64,000 nt of DNA from contig NZ_JADNBB010000012.1 in assembly GCF_015550595.1 (NCBI RefSeq), forward strand, positions 31,440-95,439. Direction: 5' to 3'. The notes under the pieces were generated by a model, which was given only the letters and a program-made list of their open reading frames with translations, was not told the DNA's origin and made no database searches. The DNA is from Parabacteroides goldsteinii. Lineage in GTDB: Bacteria; Bacteroidota; Bacteroidia; Bacteroidales; Tannerellaceae. A program made the translations under genes and the position numbers. How positions within the stretch are numbered: the first letter of the stretch is position 1; each line of letters opens with the position of its first letter. Shown in pieces: positions 27,049 through 35,300 of this stretch.

Positions 27049-29505
27049 ATGAAATATTTAGTAATCGGAGGAGTTGCCGGAGGAGCAACTACAGCAGCAC
27101 GCCTGAGAAGAATGGACGAGAATGCAAACATTATCCTGTTTGAACGTGGAAAATATGTATCATACGCCAACTGCGGTCTCCCTTATTATATAGGCGGAAC
27201 AATTTCAGAACGCGATAAACTATTCGTACAGACAGTCGAAGGCTTCACAGCCCGTTTCAACATCGACATCCGAACCGAACAGGAGGTTACAGCCATCCAT
27301 CCGAAGGAGAAAACCGTCGAAGTGAAAAACATCAGAACAGGACAAACGTACACCGAAAGTTATGACAAGCTGGTACTTTCTCTCGGAGCAGAACCGCTTC
27401 GCCCCGGCATCGAGGGTATCGACAGTAAAAAAATATTCACCTTACGCAACGTACCTGATACGGATACGATCAAAAAATATATCGATTTGAACAAACCTCG
27501 TCATGCAGTTGTCGTAGGCGGTGGATTCATCGGACTTGAAATGGCAGAAAATCTACACGACCTGGGAGTTCATATCGCTGTGGTTGAAATGGCCAACCAA
27601 GTAATGGCTCCGCTCGACTACTCGATGGCAGCTATCGTACATCAACAACTGATCGAAAAACAGGTGGACCTGCGTCTGGAAGATGGCGTTTTACGTTTTG
27701 AGGAAACGGCCGAAGGTATCGTCGTACATCTGCGCAGCGGTAAACAAATTTCTACCGACCTGGTTATATTGAGTATCGGGGTACGCCCTGAAACTAAACT
27801 GGCTAAAGAAGCCGGCCTGTCCATCGGTACACTGGGAGGCATCGCTGTAAATGAATATATGCAGACTTCGGATCCTGCCATTTATGCACTGGGAGACGCC
27901 GTTGAAGTACTCAATCCGGTAACAGGCAAACCGGCCCTAATCCCACTTGCCGGGCCGGCCAACAAACAGGGACGCATCGTTGCCGACAATATCGTGTTCG
28001 GTAACCGCGAAACATACAGGGGGACTATCGGCACCTCTATTGCAAAGGTATTCGACCTGACAGTTGCTGCTGCCGGAGCTAATGCCAAGTTGTTAAAACG
28101 CGAAGGTATCCCCTATCAGTCGTCGTATACACATTCGGCATCACATGCCGGTTATTATCCGGGAGCAGTCCCGATGTCTATCAAAATATTATTCTCGCCT
28201 GACAACGGACAGCTGCTGGGCGCACAGGTTGTCGGATTCGATGGAGTGGACAAACGGATCGAAATGCTCGAACAGGTTATACAGCGCAAAGGGACAGTCT
28301 ACGACCTGACCGAACTTGAGCAGGCCTATGCTCCCCCCTATTCATCAGCTAAAGATCCGGTAAATATGGCCGGATATGTGGCAGAAAACATTCTTACTAA
28401 AAAGGTGGAGGTTATAGATTGGCGTAAAATAAGCCAACTGGGTAGCGGCACTATCCTGGTAGACGTACGCACGGCCGACGAATATTCTTTGGGAACTATT
28501 CCGGGAGCTATTAATATTCCGGTCGACGAACTCCGCAACCGCTTGTCGGAATTGCCTAAAGATAAACCGATCGTGGTGACCTGTGCCGTTGGTCTGCGCG
28601 GATACCTGGCTTACCGCATTCTGGTTCAGCATGGCTATAAAGATGTAAAGAACCTGTCCGGTGGTTATAAAACATGGAGCATCGCGACCGCTAAACCAGT
28701 TTTAAAACAGACCGAAAGTAATCAACAAACAACAAAACCGGAAGAACCGTCTGCCGTAACCGCCGCTCGCCCTGCTTTACAGAAGACCGTACAGATCGAT
28801 GCCTGCGGCCTGCAATGCCCCGGCCCGGTCATGCAATTAAAAAAGCATTATGCCGAAATAAATACAGGCGATCGTTTGCTGATCACAGCTACCGACCAGG
28901 GTTTCGGCAAAGACGTAGGAGCCTGGTGTAACATGACAGGGGCACAATTGGTGAGTGTCGAGAATAAATCAGGTATCATTCACGCCACAATCGAAAAAGC
29001 AGAATCCAAAAGTTCCTGCAAAATGGTAAACGGGTCCGACAATAAAACACTGATCGTATTCAGCGACAACCTGGATAAAGCTCTGGCTTCCTTCGTCATC
29101 GCCAACGGAGCGGCCTCTACCGGTAAGAAAGTGACCATGTTCTTTACCTTCTGGGGATTGAATGTAATCAAGAAAAGACAGAAACCGGCCGTATCGAAAG
29201 ATCTCTTCGGAAAAATGTTCGGTTGGATGCTTCCTTCTCACAGCGGTAAACTGAAGCTGTCGAAGATGAACATGGGAGGCACCGGAAGTTGGATGATGCG
29301 TCTGATCATGAAGAAAAAACATATCGACAGCCTGGAAAGCCTGATCGCACAGGCCGCCGAAAACGGTGTCGAAATGATTGCCTGCACCATGAGTATGGAT
29401 GTGATGGGCGTCAAAGAAGAAGAACTGATGGATAATGTTACACTGGGCGGTGTTGCCACTTACCTGGAACGCGCAGAAGATGCCAATGTAAACCTATTCA
29501 TCTAA
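27049..29505 (+). CDS. CoA-disulfide-reductase-like / rhodanese / TusA / DsrE fusion
   Basis: About 818 residues with four parts. Residues 1-450 are a pyridine-nucleotide disulfide oxidoreductase with FAD motif VIGGVAGGATTAARLRR and the CoADR cysteine Cys42 in YANCGLPYYIGG. Residues 460-560 are a rhodanese domain with the active Cys in VVTCAVGLRGYLA. A TusA-like domain follows with Cys in DACGLQCPGPVMQL. The last part is DsrE/DsrF-like (LIVFSDNLDKALASFVIANG). Together they would reduce and relay sulfane sulfur from CoA persulfides or polysulfides. I chose ATG 27049, at the start of the FAD motif; ATG 27019 is also open. Confidence 0.88.
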   Translation: MKYLVIGGVAGGATTAARLRRMDENANIILFERGKYVSYANCGLPYYIGGTISERDKLFVQTVEGFTARFNIDIRTEQEVTAIHPKEKTVEVKNIRTGQTYTESYDKLVLSLGAEPLRPGIEGIDSKKIFTLRNVPDTDTIKKYIDLNKPRHAVVVGGGFIGLEMAENLHDLGVHIAVVEMANQVMAPLDYSMAAIVHQQLIEKQVDLRLEDGVLRFEETAEGIVVHLRSGKQISTDLVILSIGVRPETKLAKEAGLSIGTLGGIAVNEYMQTSDPAIYALGDAVEVLNPVTGKPALIPLAGPANKQGRIVADNIVFGNRETYRGTIGTSIAKVFDLTVAAAGANAKLLKREGIPYQSSYTHSASHAGYYPGAVPMSIKILFSPDNGQLLGAQVVGFDGVDKRIEMLEQVIQRKGTVYDLTELEQAYAPPYSSAKDPVNMAGYVAENILTKKVEVIDWRKISQLGSGTILVDVRTADEYSLGTIPGAINIPVDELRNRLSELPKDKPIVVTCAVGLRGYLAYRILVQHGYKDVKNLSGGYKTWSIATAKPVLKQTESNQQTTKPEEPSAVTAARPALQKTVQIDACGLQCPGPVMQLKKHYAEINTGDRLLITATDQGFGKDVGAWCNMTGAQLVSVENKSGIIHATIEKAESKSSCKMVNGSDNKTLIVFSDNLDKALASFVIANGAASTGKKVTMFFTFWGLNVIKKRQKPAVSKDLFGKMFGWMLPSHSGKLKLSKMNMGGTGSWMMRLIMKKKHIDSLESLIAQAAENGVEMIACTMSMDVMGVKEEELMDNVTLGGVATYLERAEDANVNLFI

Positions 29506-29518
29506 GCGAGGTTAGCTA

Positions 29519-29564
29519 CAAAAAAGGATGCACCCTTTTCGAAAAGAGGGTACATCCTTTTTTT
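29519..29564. terminator. Bidirectional terminator between convergent genes
   Basis: AAAAAAGGATG-ACCCT and AGGGT-CATCCTTTTTT form a long stem with A and T tracts on both sides. It serves the sulfur enzyme gene on the left and the DUF3472 gene on the right. Confidence 0.85.
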
Positions 29565-29581
29565 AAAGAGGTCGTATGCTT

Positions 29582-30877
29582 TTATTTTAAAGGCAACGTC
29601 GTTACGTCGACTTCAGGAGCCACTCCATTCGGCTGGCGCGTAAAAACTGATTTAAATTCCGTATTATCATTAAAGAAACCGCCGTTACGAAGGAAAAACA
29701 TATTGTCAGCCACACCACCGGCATAGTCCTGACGAACACCGGCCCGGGCGGTTGCATCATAAGTAAACATTCCTTCCGTAAGTTCCTTCCATTCACCTTT
29801 TGCCGTTCGAGCCCACTGATTGCCAAAACGTACGCTACGTTCAAGATAGCCTTGCCCCGGAATAAAGTTTTCAAGGAAAGAATGCGCTCCGGTATACCAG
29901 GCATTTGTTTGTGGGCGAAGGAAACCAGCTATCAATCGCCACTGATTCTCCTCGGGAGCAAAAAACCAGGCATAATAAGCGGTATTCCCTTTTCCGTCCG
30001 GATGGACACGTGTAATCACACGATAAGTTTGTCCGGCTTTCCAGGGGTAAATCAAATAACTTTGACCACCGGAGCCTTCATTGCCGAACTCTCCGATATG
30101 TACATCTTTCCCCTGAGCCAGTAACTTGATACGGTGATCTTCCGGGATAGCTTTCGGATCATCCGTTTCGAACGGACTCCAGACAGAAAACAAAATACGT
30201 CGTTCCTTATCGCTATTCGCCTGGATACCACAATATCCTTCACCAAAACCATTAGTCATGAAATAACTGCCGATCTTATCTTCCCCCTCGGGAACGGTTA
30301 TTTCGTTGTAAAAATATTCAACCGATTCTTCCGGCAATGTGTATTTCATATGTACCGAAGGCCCGCGCATTCCCCAATAAGGTTCAAAGTCCCGGATAAA
30401 AGAAAGAGGTTCCTGAGCAGCCGACCCGTCTATCAACAGTTCGGAAATACCGGCAAACTGAGCACCTTCCTTCTTCTCCCCTTGTAAATCTACACGAACA
30501 TAACCCGGCTCCGCAAGCAATACGCTACCCACCGGAATGATCGTTTCTTCCGCTTCTGTGATCTTTACCGTAAAACTTTTCCCACCGAAAGTAACTTTCA
30601 CAACCGACGGACCACCCGTAGCAGTAGCCTTTAGGAACAACTTCAATTCTCCGGCTTGGCTTACCTTAAACCATGACGAAAGAACAGCATCAGAACCTGT
30701 CCACGACTTGATGCCTTCGGTAGAAACCTTCGCACCCTCTTTTCCGGCAGTCACATACGTATTACCACCTAACGGAACAGCAACTGCTTCTGCAGACAGT
30801 TCCAACTTCTTACTCTGGCAGCTACACATCATCCATACAGCCATACCGAGTAAAATAATTTGTTTAATCTTCTTCAT
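29582..30877 (-). CDS. DUF3472 (plus DUF5077-like) lipoprotein
   Basis: 431 residues. An N-terminal signal with lipobox (AVWMMCSCQSKK) predicts export and lipidation. An N-terminal beta-sandwich (about 30-155) resembles DUF5077, a carbohydrate-binding-like module. The C-terminal part (about 160-430), with GYCGIQANSDKERRILFSVW and GGQSYLIYPWKAGQTYRV, matches DUF3472. Proteins of this type are common in Bacteroidota near glycan-use genes. The enzymatic role is unknown. It stands alone between two terminators. Confidence 0.8.
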   Translation of the reverse strand: MKKIKQIILLGMAVWMMCSCQSKKLELSAEAVAVPLGGNTYVTAGKEGAKVSTEGIKSWTGSDAVLSSWFKVSQAGELKLFLKATATGGPSVVKVTFGGKSFTVKITEAEETIIPVGSVLLAEPGYVRVDLQGEKKEGAQFAGISELLIDGSAAQEPLSFIRDFEPYWGMRGPSVHMKYTLPEESVEYFYNEITVPEGEDKIGSYFMTNGFGEGYCGIQANSDKERRILFSVWSPFETDDPKAIPEDHRIKLLAQGKDVHIGEFGNEGSGGQSYLIYPWKAGQTYRVITRVHPDGKGNTAYYAWFFAPEENQWRLIAGFLRPQTNAWYTGAHSFLENFIPGQGYLERSVRFGNQWARTAKGEWKELTEGMFTYDATARAGVRQDYAGGVADNMFFLRNGGFFNDNTEFKSVFTRQPNGVAPEVDVTTLPLK

Positions 30878-30899
30878 TGTCTATTTCTTAGATTTAAAG

Positions 30900-30943
30900 C
30901 AAAACGGGACGGAAGTAAACCTATTACTCTCCGTCCCGTTTCC
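30900..30943 (-). terminator. Terminator of serS
   Basis: AAACGGGACGGA and TCCGTCCCGTTT form a strong GC-rich stem just downstream of serS on the minus strand, followed by T residues in that direction. Confidence 0.8.
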
Positions 30944-30974
30944 TGTTATTTCCTCCGCAGCTAATCTACGAATA

Positions 30975-32249
30975 TTATTTGATCATATCAAAACCGGTAT
31001 AAGGGATCAACGCTTTCGGAATGCGGATACCTTCAGGAGTCTGGTTGTTTTCAAGCAAAGCTGCCACGATACGCGGTAAGGCCAAAGCACTACCGTTCAA
31101 AGTGTGACACAGCTGAGTCTTTTTATTCTCATCACGATAACGACATTTCAAGCGGTTTGCCTGATAAGTGTCGAAGTTAGATACAGAACTTACTTCCAAC
31201 CAACGCTTCTGAGCTTCTGAATAAACTTCGAAGTCAAAGCAAAGAGCCGCCGTAAAGCTCATGTCCCCACCGCACAGACGAAGAATACGATACGGAAGTT
31301 CCAACTTCTGAAGCAGGCCTTCCACATGATCTAACATCTCCTGGTGTGACTGTTTTGAATGTTCCGGCTTGTCAATACGAACCAGTTCCACCTTGGAAAA
31401 CTCGTGCAGACGGTTCAGACCGCGTACATCCTTTCCATAAGAACCAGCTTCACGACGAAAACATTGTGTATAGGCACAGTTCTTGATCGGCAACTGCTTA
31501 TCATCCAAAATAACATCGCGATAGATATTTGTTACCGGAACTTCGGCTGTCGGTATCAGATAAAGATCATCCACTTCGCAATGATACATCTGTCCTTCCT
31601 TGTCAGGAAGCTGGCCTGTACCAAAACCGGAAGCGGCATTTACCACTGTCGGCGGCATAATTTCCATATAACCGGACTTGCGGGCTTCATCCAGGAAGAA
31701 GTTTATCAGGGCACGCTGCAATTGTGCTCCCTGTCCTTTGTAAACCGGAAAACCGGCACCTGTAATCTTCACACCCAAGTCAAAGTCTATCAGGTCATAT
31801 TTCTTTGTCAATTCCCAGTGAGGCAGTGCATCTTTCGGCAATTCCGTTTCCATACCGCCCATTTTCTCTACCACATTATCTTCGGCAGCGACACCTTCGG
31901 GTACTTCTTCATAAGGAACATTCGGAATGGTATAAAGCAGGTTCTGCATTTCTTCCGACGCCTGATCCATTTCAGCCTGGATACCCTTGCTGACTTCCTT
32001 GATTTCGGCAACACGCTTTTTAATAGCCTCAGCTTCATCCTTTTTGCCCTCTTTCATCAGGCCACCGATAGCTTTCGACAGCGAGTTTACCTCTGCCAAG
32101 TTATTATCTAATTGATTCTGCGTACTACGTCTTTTATCGTTTAGCTCAATCACTTTAGCGATAGCTTCCTTAGCATCCTTAAAGTGTTTCTTCTCCAGAC
32201 CACGAATTACGCGGTCTGTTTCTTCCGTAATCATTTTAAGCGTCAACAT
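30975..32249 (-). CDS. serS: Seryl-tRNA synthetase
   Basis: 424 residues. It charges tRNA-Ser in the cytoplasm. An N-terminal coiled-coil tRNA-binding arm spans about 30-105. Class II motif 2 is FRREAGSYGKDVRGL, motif 3 is GSALALPRIVAALLENNQ, and TAEVPVTNIYRD and TFELR-like VYSEAQKRWLEVSS lie between. I chose ATG at 32249 (MLTLKMITE), the usual SerS beginning. The open frame extends 24 codons further upstream, but that segment overlaps the promoter -7 box. Confidence 0.96.
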   Translation of the reverse strand: MLTLKMITEETDRVIRGLEKKHFKDAKEAIAKVIELNDKRRSTQNQLDNNLAEVNSLSKAIGGLMKEGKKDEAEAIKKRVAEIKEVSKGIQAEMDQASEEMQNLLYTIPNVPYEEVPEGVAAEDNVVEKMGGMETELPKDALPHWELTKKYDLIDFDLGVKITGAGFPVYKGQGAQLQRALINFFLDEARKSGYMEIMPPTVVNAASGFGTGQLPDKEGQMYHCEVDDLYLIPTAEVPVTNIYRDVILDDKQLPIKNCAYTQCFRREAGSYGKDVRGLNRLHEFSKVELVRIDKPEHSKQSHQEMLDHVEGLLQKLELPYRILRLCGGDMSFTAALCFDFEVYSEAQKRWLEVSSVSNFDTYQANRLKCRYRDENKKTQLCHTLNGSALALPRIVAALLENNQTPEGIRIPKALIPYTGFDMIK

Positions 32250-32279
32250 ACTTGATCTATGTTTATTTATTTTGAAGTG

Positions 32280-32287
32280 CAAAGATA
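32280..32287 (-). promoter_or_regulatory. -7 box of serS
   Basis: Minus-strand TATCTTTG, 31 bases upstream of the chosen ATG, supports the shorter SerS start. Confidence 0.6.
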
Positions 32288-32341
32288 GTGTAAACCTAAT
32301 ACATAAAAAAGCAACTTCCATTCAGATGTTTACAAAATATT

Positions 32342-32875
32342 TTACTTCACCCGTCCGCCTGTTATCCAGGTCCGCGTATAATAAGGTTCACTTAGACTAC
32401 TGACCATCACTCCCTTCGAGGTACTGGTATGTATGAACTTCCCGTTTTTCAGATAGATACCGACATGGTTTGGCACTTTTTTCTTCCCGCTGCCTGTCCT
32501 GAAAAACACCAGATCCCCCTCTTGTAACTTAGAGCGACTCACCTTCTTACAATTATATTTCAGCATATCAGCCGACGAACGAGCCAATTGTTTTCTATAA
32601 ACCTCACGGAAAACAATAGCCACAAACCCGGAGCAATCCACTCCCCGCTTCGTGCTTCCTCCCATCCGGTGAGGCGTACCGAGCCATTTCGCCCCTTCAT
32701 TATAAAGAAAGATATTATCATCGGGAGTAATACGAACACCATATAAACGCGACAATTCTTTCGGCCCTTTGAAGTCAGCAGGAAGTGCTACACGCTTTTT
32801 ACTGCCGCAGGACGTCAGAACCAGTGTAAACAAAAATATCCAAAGAAAAGACAGGATGAAATTTTTACGAGTCAT
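32342..32875 (-). CDS. NlpC/P60 cell-wall endopeptidase lipoprotein
   Basis: 177 residues. A signal peptide with lipobox (FTLVLTSCGSKK) predicts export and lipid anchoring. The NlpC/P60 domain follows with catalytic Cys in GVDCSGFVAIVF (about residue 81), His in PNHVGIYL and the third catalytic His in FIHTSTSKGV. It would cut the D-Glu to diamino-acid bond in peptidoglycan stem peptides. Length and layout resemble E. coli Spr/MepS. It has its own promoter (TATATTTG on the minus strand at 32901-32908). Confidence 0.92.
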   Translation of the reverse strand: MTRKNFILSFLWIFLFTLVLTSCGSKKRVALPADFKGPKELSRLYGVRITPDDNIFLYNEGAKWLGTPHRMGGSTKRGVDCSGFVAIVFREVYRKQLARSSADMLKYNCKKVSRSKLQEGDLVFFRTGSGKKKVPNHVGIYLKNGKFIHTSTSKGVMVSSLSEPYYTRTWITGGRVK

Positions 32876-32900
32876 GATTATTTATTTGTGGATACAACTA

Positions 32901-32908
32901 CAAATATA
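32901..32908 (-). promoter_or_regulatory. -7 box of the NlpC/P60 gene
   Basis: Minus-strand TATATTTG, 26 bases upstream of the ATG. Confidence 0.6.
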
Positions 32909-32984
32909 ACATGCTTTTCGTAAGTTCTTAAGGTTATAATCCTAAAAACTCTATAATACTATTTTTTTCTTAGAGTTATAATCT

Positions 32985-33182
32985 GAAACAAAAGTCCCCC
33001 TATCAGAAACATGAAAAGCCATTTGCTAGGGGAGATACTGGCGGCATGTTCTTTCTGCAAAGAGTCGGAACTAAACTGATGGCTACTGATTTTTGAGTCG
33101 GATCGAATGGATGTACTTACTTCTGCCTAATCCCGTTCATTAAATGATTATGCAGTTGTCTCCGGGAAACGATACAAAGGTA
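32985..33182 (-). ncRNA. Possible small RNA unit (promoter plus hairpin)
   Basis: On the minus strand a consensus -7 box TACCTTTG (33175-33182) is followed about 140 bases later by a stem CTCCCCTA / TAGGGGGA (about 32995-33040) and a T-rich stretch. No open frame of note lies between. This would give a transcript of about 180 bases. I do not recognise an RNA family. Confidence 0.25.
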
Positions 33183-33434
33183 TGGGCAACCAGATATATT
33201 AAAAGCACAATAACCACTTCTAATAAAACACTATAATTTAATATATTACAATCTTAAAACACTTTAAACACCACTTTTAACGACTCTTTACCACGATCTG
33301 TTTTACATTTTATTTAACTTTTATAAACCATTCAGCATCAGCCGTTGTAGTCATACTTAATTTTTGTTTTGCCGGATAATATCAATATGTCTTCAGGAGT
33401 AGTCTTTTCTTTACTGATTTTTTCACTCAAGGTT
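33183..33434. other. AT-rich stretch, nothing recognised
   Basis: No gene, repeat or promoter can be supported here. Confidence 0.4.
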
Positions 33435-33632
33435 TTAATTTTTTCGGAAAAGTCGAAGCAAATTACCACGGACATAGCCAGGCACCCGGTCGCGATAGTT
33501 TCCACTACGGTCGATATAGAAAGCGATGCAGTCAGCGAGAATATCCAAACGGTTTTTCAGACCGCCACGCAATGAAGCTTCATTGAGAACCTCTGCTTCC
33601 TCACAATCGTAGGCACTCACATGCGATACGAT
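33435..33632 (-). pseudogene. Unrecognised coding remnant
   Basis: A minus-strand frame of about 62-66 codons with coding-like composition (DCEEAEVLNEASLRGGL, YRDRVPGYVRGNLLRLF). It lacks an ATG, opening on GTG or continuing upstream, and directly abuts the truncated recombinase at 33632. It looks like the 3' end of a gene cut off by a rearrangement. No family is recognised. Confidence 0.35.
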
Positions 33633-34114
33633 CAGCTACCGACTTTAAGTACGATATCCACAAAAGGCATACCGCAGGCCATAAAAGAAAACAACGCCAT
33701 ATCGGCAGCCAACTGTTTCTCCGGCTCATCCTTCAAATCCAGCGAAGCGATATTTTTGACAACATTGACCGGTACGGCCCGCTTTTTCGTATCCTCCCGC
33801 TTTAAACAGATACCTGCAAACGGCGACTCCTCCGGCCTCCCTTTCCAACCCAAACAGGCACGGTTATACATCGCACGAAAGTTACTGAGATAGCTGTTCA
33901 CGCTATTCACCCGCAGCCCCTTCCTATGTAGCCAATCCTGAAAACCATGAACCACAGCAGGGGTAATTCCTTTCAAAGAGGGTTCCCGACCGCCATTGAA
34001 GCTTTTAAATTGGTTCCGCACAGCCCGGTACAGGTCGGCCGTGCTTTCATTACCCGCAAAACGTTTCTCCTGCTCCTGTCGCTTCATCTCATAACAAAAC
34101 ACCTTGTTTTTCAT
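33632..34114 (-). pseudogene. Truncated tyrosine recombinase (N-terminal part)
   Basis: 160 codons. The N-terminal core-binding SAM-like domain is intact (LHRKGLRVNSVNSYLSNFRA). The catalytic domain begins (FSFMACGMPFVDIV) and then breaks off into LKVGS and a stop. The K, HxxR, H/W and Tyr motifs are missing. This subgroup is common in Bacteroidales polysaccharide and integrative-element loci. It is one of two broken recombinase genes in this region; its C-terminal half is not in the window. Confidence 0.75.
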
Positions 34115-34715
34115 ATCATTTCATTTTTTTTAAAGAAAAACAAAGATATAACAATTGCGAAGGAATAAAAGTTACTCGCATGGGTAATCCAATGCAAACA
34201 GCATAGGTTCGACATTTATCAAAATGACAAGAATAAACAATGCTTAGCTTTCATAAAGTCCAAATTTTACAATTTCAGATAACAGCCATTTATCTCCGGC
34301 AAGGCGTTTCAGAAAGATATATGGTCTTTTTTCGGCCAGATTTCATCTCCTCCGAAAATTCATCACAATCATTTTTTAAATCATCACAATAATTCGAGTA
34401 AACCATTGCAATGACTCCCGGCACCTATCACAATAAAATCTGCAAGTCATTGCAATCATTTTTTTAACATATTGAGAAGCAGAGGTAAAACTATAAAAAC
34501 GGGCATCCAAAACGATAAAAAGATATTTTAAAAACGCTAAAACATCCTCTTATATCGCTATTTATCCAATAACATATTACAAACATTCACTGACCTTATC
34601 TATCATTCTCACAAAAATCATTTCAATGACTCTTTTCTCCCTTTACAAAACAACCACAATATTCTCCATATATAACCTTTCCGTCAAATCTTAACACCCA
34701 ATGCAAAAGACATAA
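34115..34715. other. AT-rich gap with repeated TCATTGCAATGA-like boxes
   Basis: No gene is seen. CATTGCAATGACT (34404-34416), AGTCATTGCAATCA (34445-34458) and ATCATTTCAATGACT (34617-34631) are variants of the palindrome TCATTGCAATGA. Related TCACAAT boxes lie near 34360-34390 and 34428. They could be operator or recombinase-binding sites. Confidence 0.45.
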
Positions 34716-34784
34716 TTTATCCCCCAACTCCTCAACTCTCATACAAAGCAGGGAAATAAGGGATAAATAAACAAAATGACAAAA
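34716..34784. repeat. Hairpin repeat, copy A
   Basis: TTTATCCC (34716-34723) pairs with GGGATAAA (34760-34767). The loop and right flank share CATACAAAGC, GAAATAAGGG and AATAAACAAA with copy B at 50778-50848, while the stem sequences differ in a compensated way. It lies 19 bases after the stop of the recombinase fragment. Confidence 0.65.
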
Positions 34785-34802
34785 TTTATCTAAGAACAGT
34801 AA

Positions 34803-34976
34803 TCAACCATTCGCTGCCAACTGCAATTTTCTTCTCGGATGCTTTGTCGTTAAGATTTTCTTTTGTTTGCTGATATTCACATGCGTATATATCTGCGTTA
34901 TAGCAATAGAGCTGTGCCCAAGCATATCCTGAATATACTCTATGGCTACATCTTCTTCCAAAAGCAACGTAGCAAA
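34803..34976 (-). pseudogene. C-terminal fragment of the split XerC/D-like recombinase
   Basis: The minus-strand frame encodes ATLLLEEDVAIEYIQDMLGH, then SSIAITQIYTHV with the catalytic Tyr, and ends at TGA (34803-34805). It has no start of its own. It is the missing 3' end of the gene at 46827-47638. Joined through the shared TTTGC core the frame reads RHTFATLLLEE without a shift. The mobile element at 34972-46831 lies between the two halves. Confidence 0.88.
34972..34976 (+). other. Left attachment core (GCAAA)
   Basis: Junction between the recombinase C-terminal fragment and the element; matches the right core at 46827-46831. Confidence 0.75.
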
Positions 34977-35300
34977 ACTGTAAACCTAAAAAGAGAATGA
35001 CGGAAATTGAACGTAATTCACACTGATACAATTATTTGTGTCGTATGGTGGCTTTAGCTGTCTAACCCCTGAAATGCAATAAAAAGCAGATTTAGGAAAA
35101 CGTTCAGTTACTTATCCGTTCCCTGTTTTTGAAACAGAAAAACGAGGTAAAACACTGAATTTTAGACGGGTTTAGTTATATGTGCTGCTTTTCTTTGGTG
35201 GATGTCGTTAGTTAGCCGATTAAGGCGTTGTTCGTCTATGGTTTCCATTCCTTTAAATAGCTCTGTTAGAAGTAATTTTATCATTTTAAAGTAACAGAGT
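34977..35300. other. Left end of the element, non-coding
   Basis: Holds CTTATCCGTTCCCT (35111-35124), repeated exactly at 46748-46761 near the other end and probably an integrase arm site. No gene is seen. It contains the integrase leader. Confidence 0.6.
35111..35124 (+). repeat. 14-bp direct repeat, left copy (putative arm site)
   Basis: CTTATCCGTTCCCT, same orientation as 46748-46761; about 140 bases inside the left core. Confidence 0.6.

Noticed and set aside
31359-32111. 250-codon plus-strand frame
   Set aside because: Fully antisense to serS, which is unambiguous; an overlap artefact.
34404-34631. CRISPR-like array
   Set aside because: The repeats are short, imperfect palindromes at uneven spacing, with no cas genes in the window.
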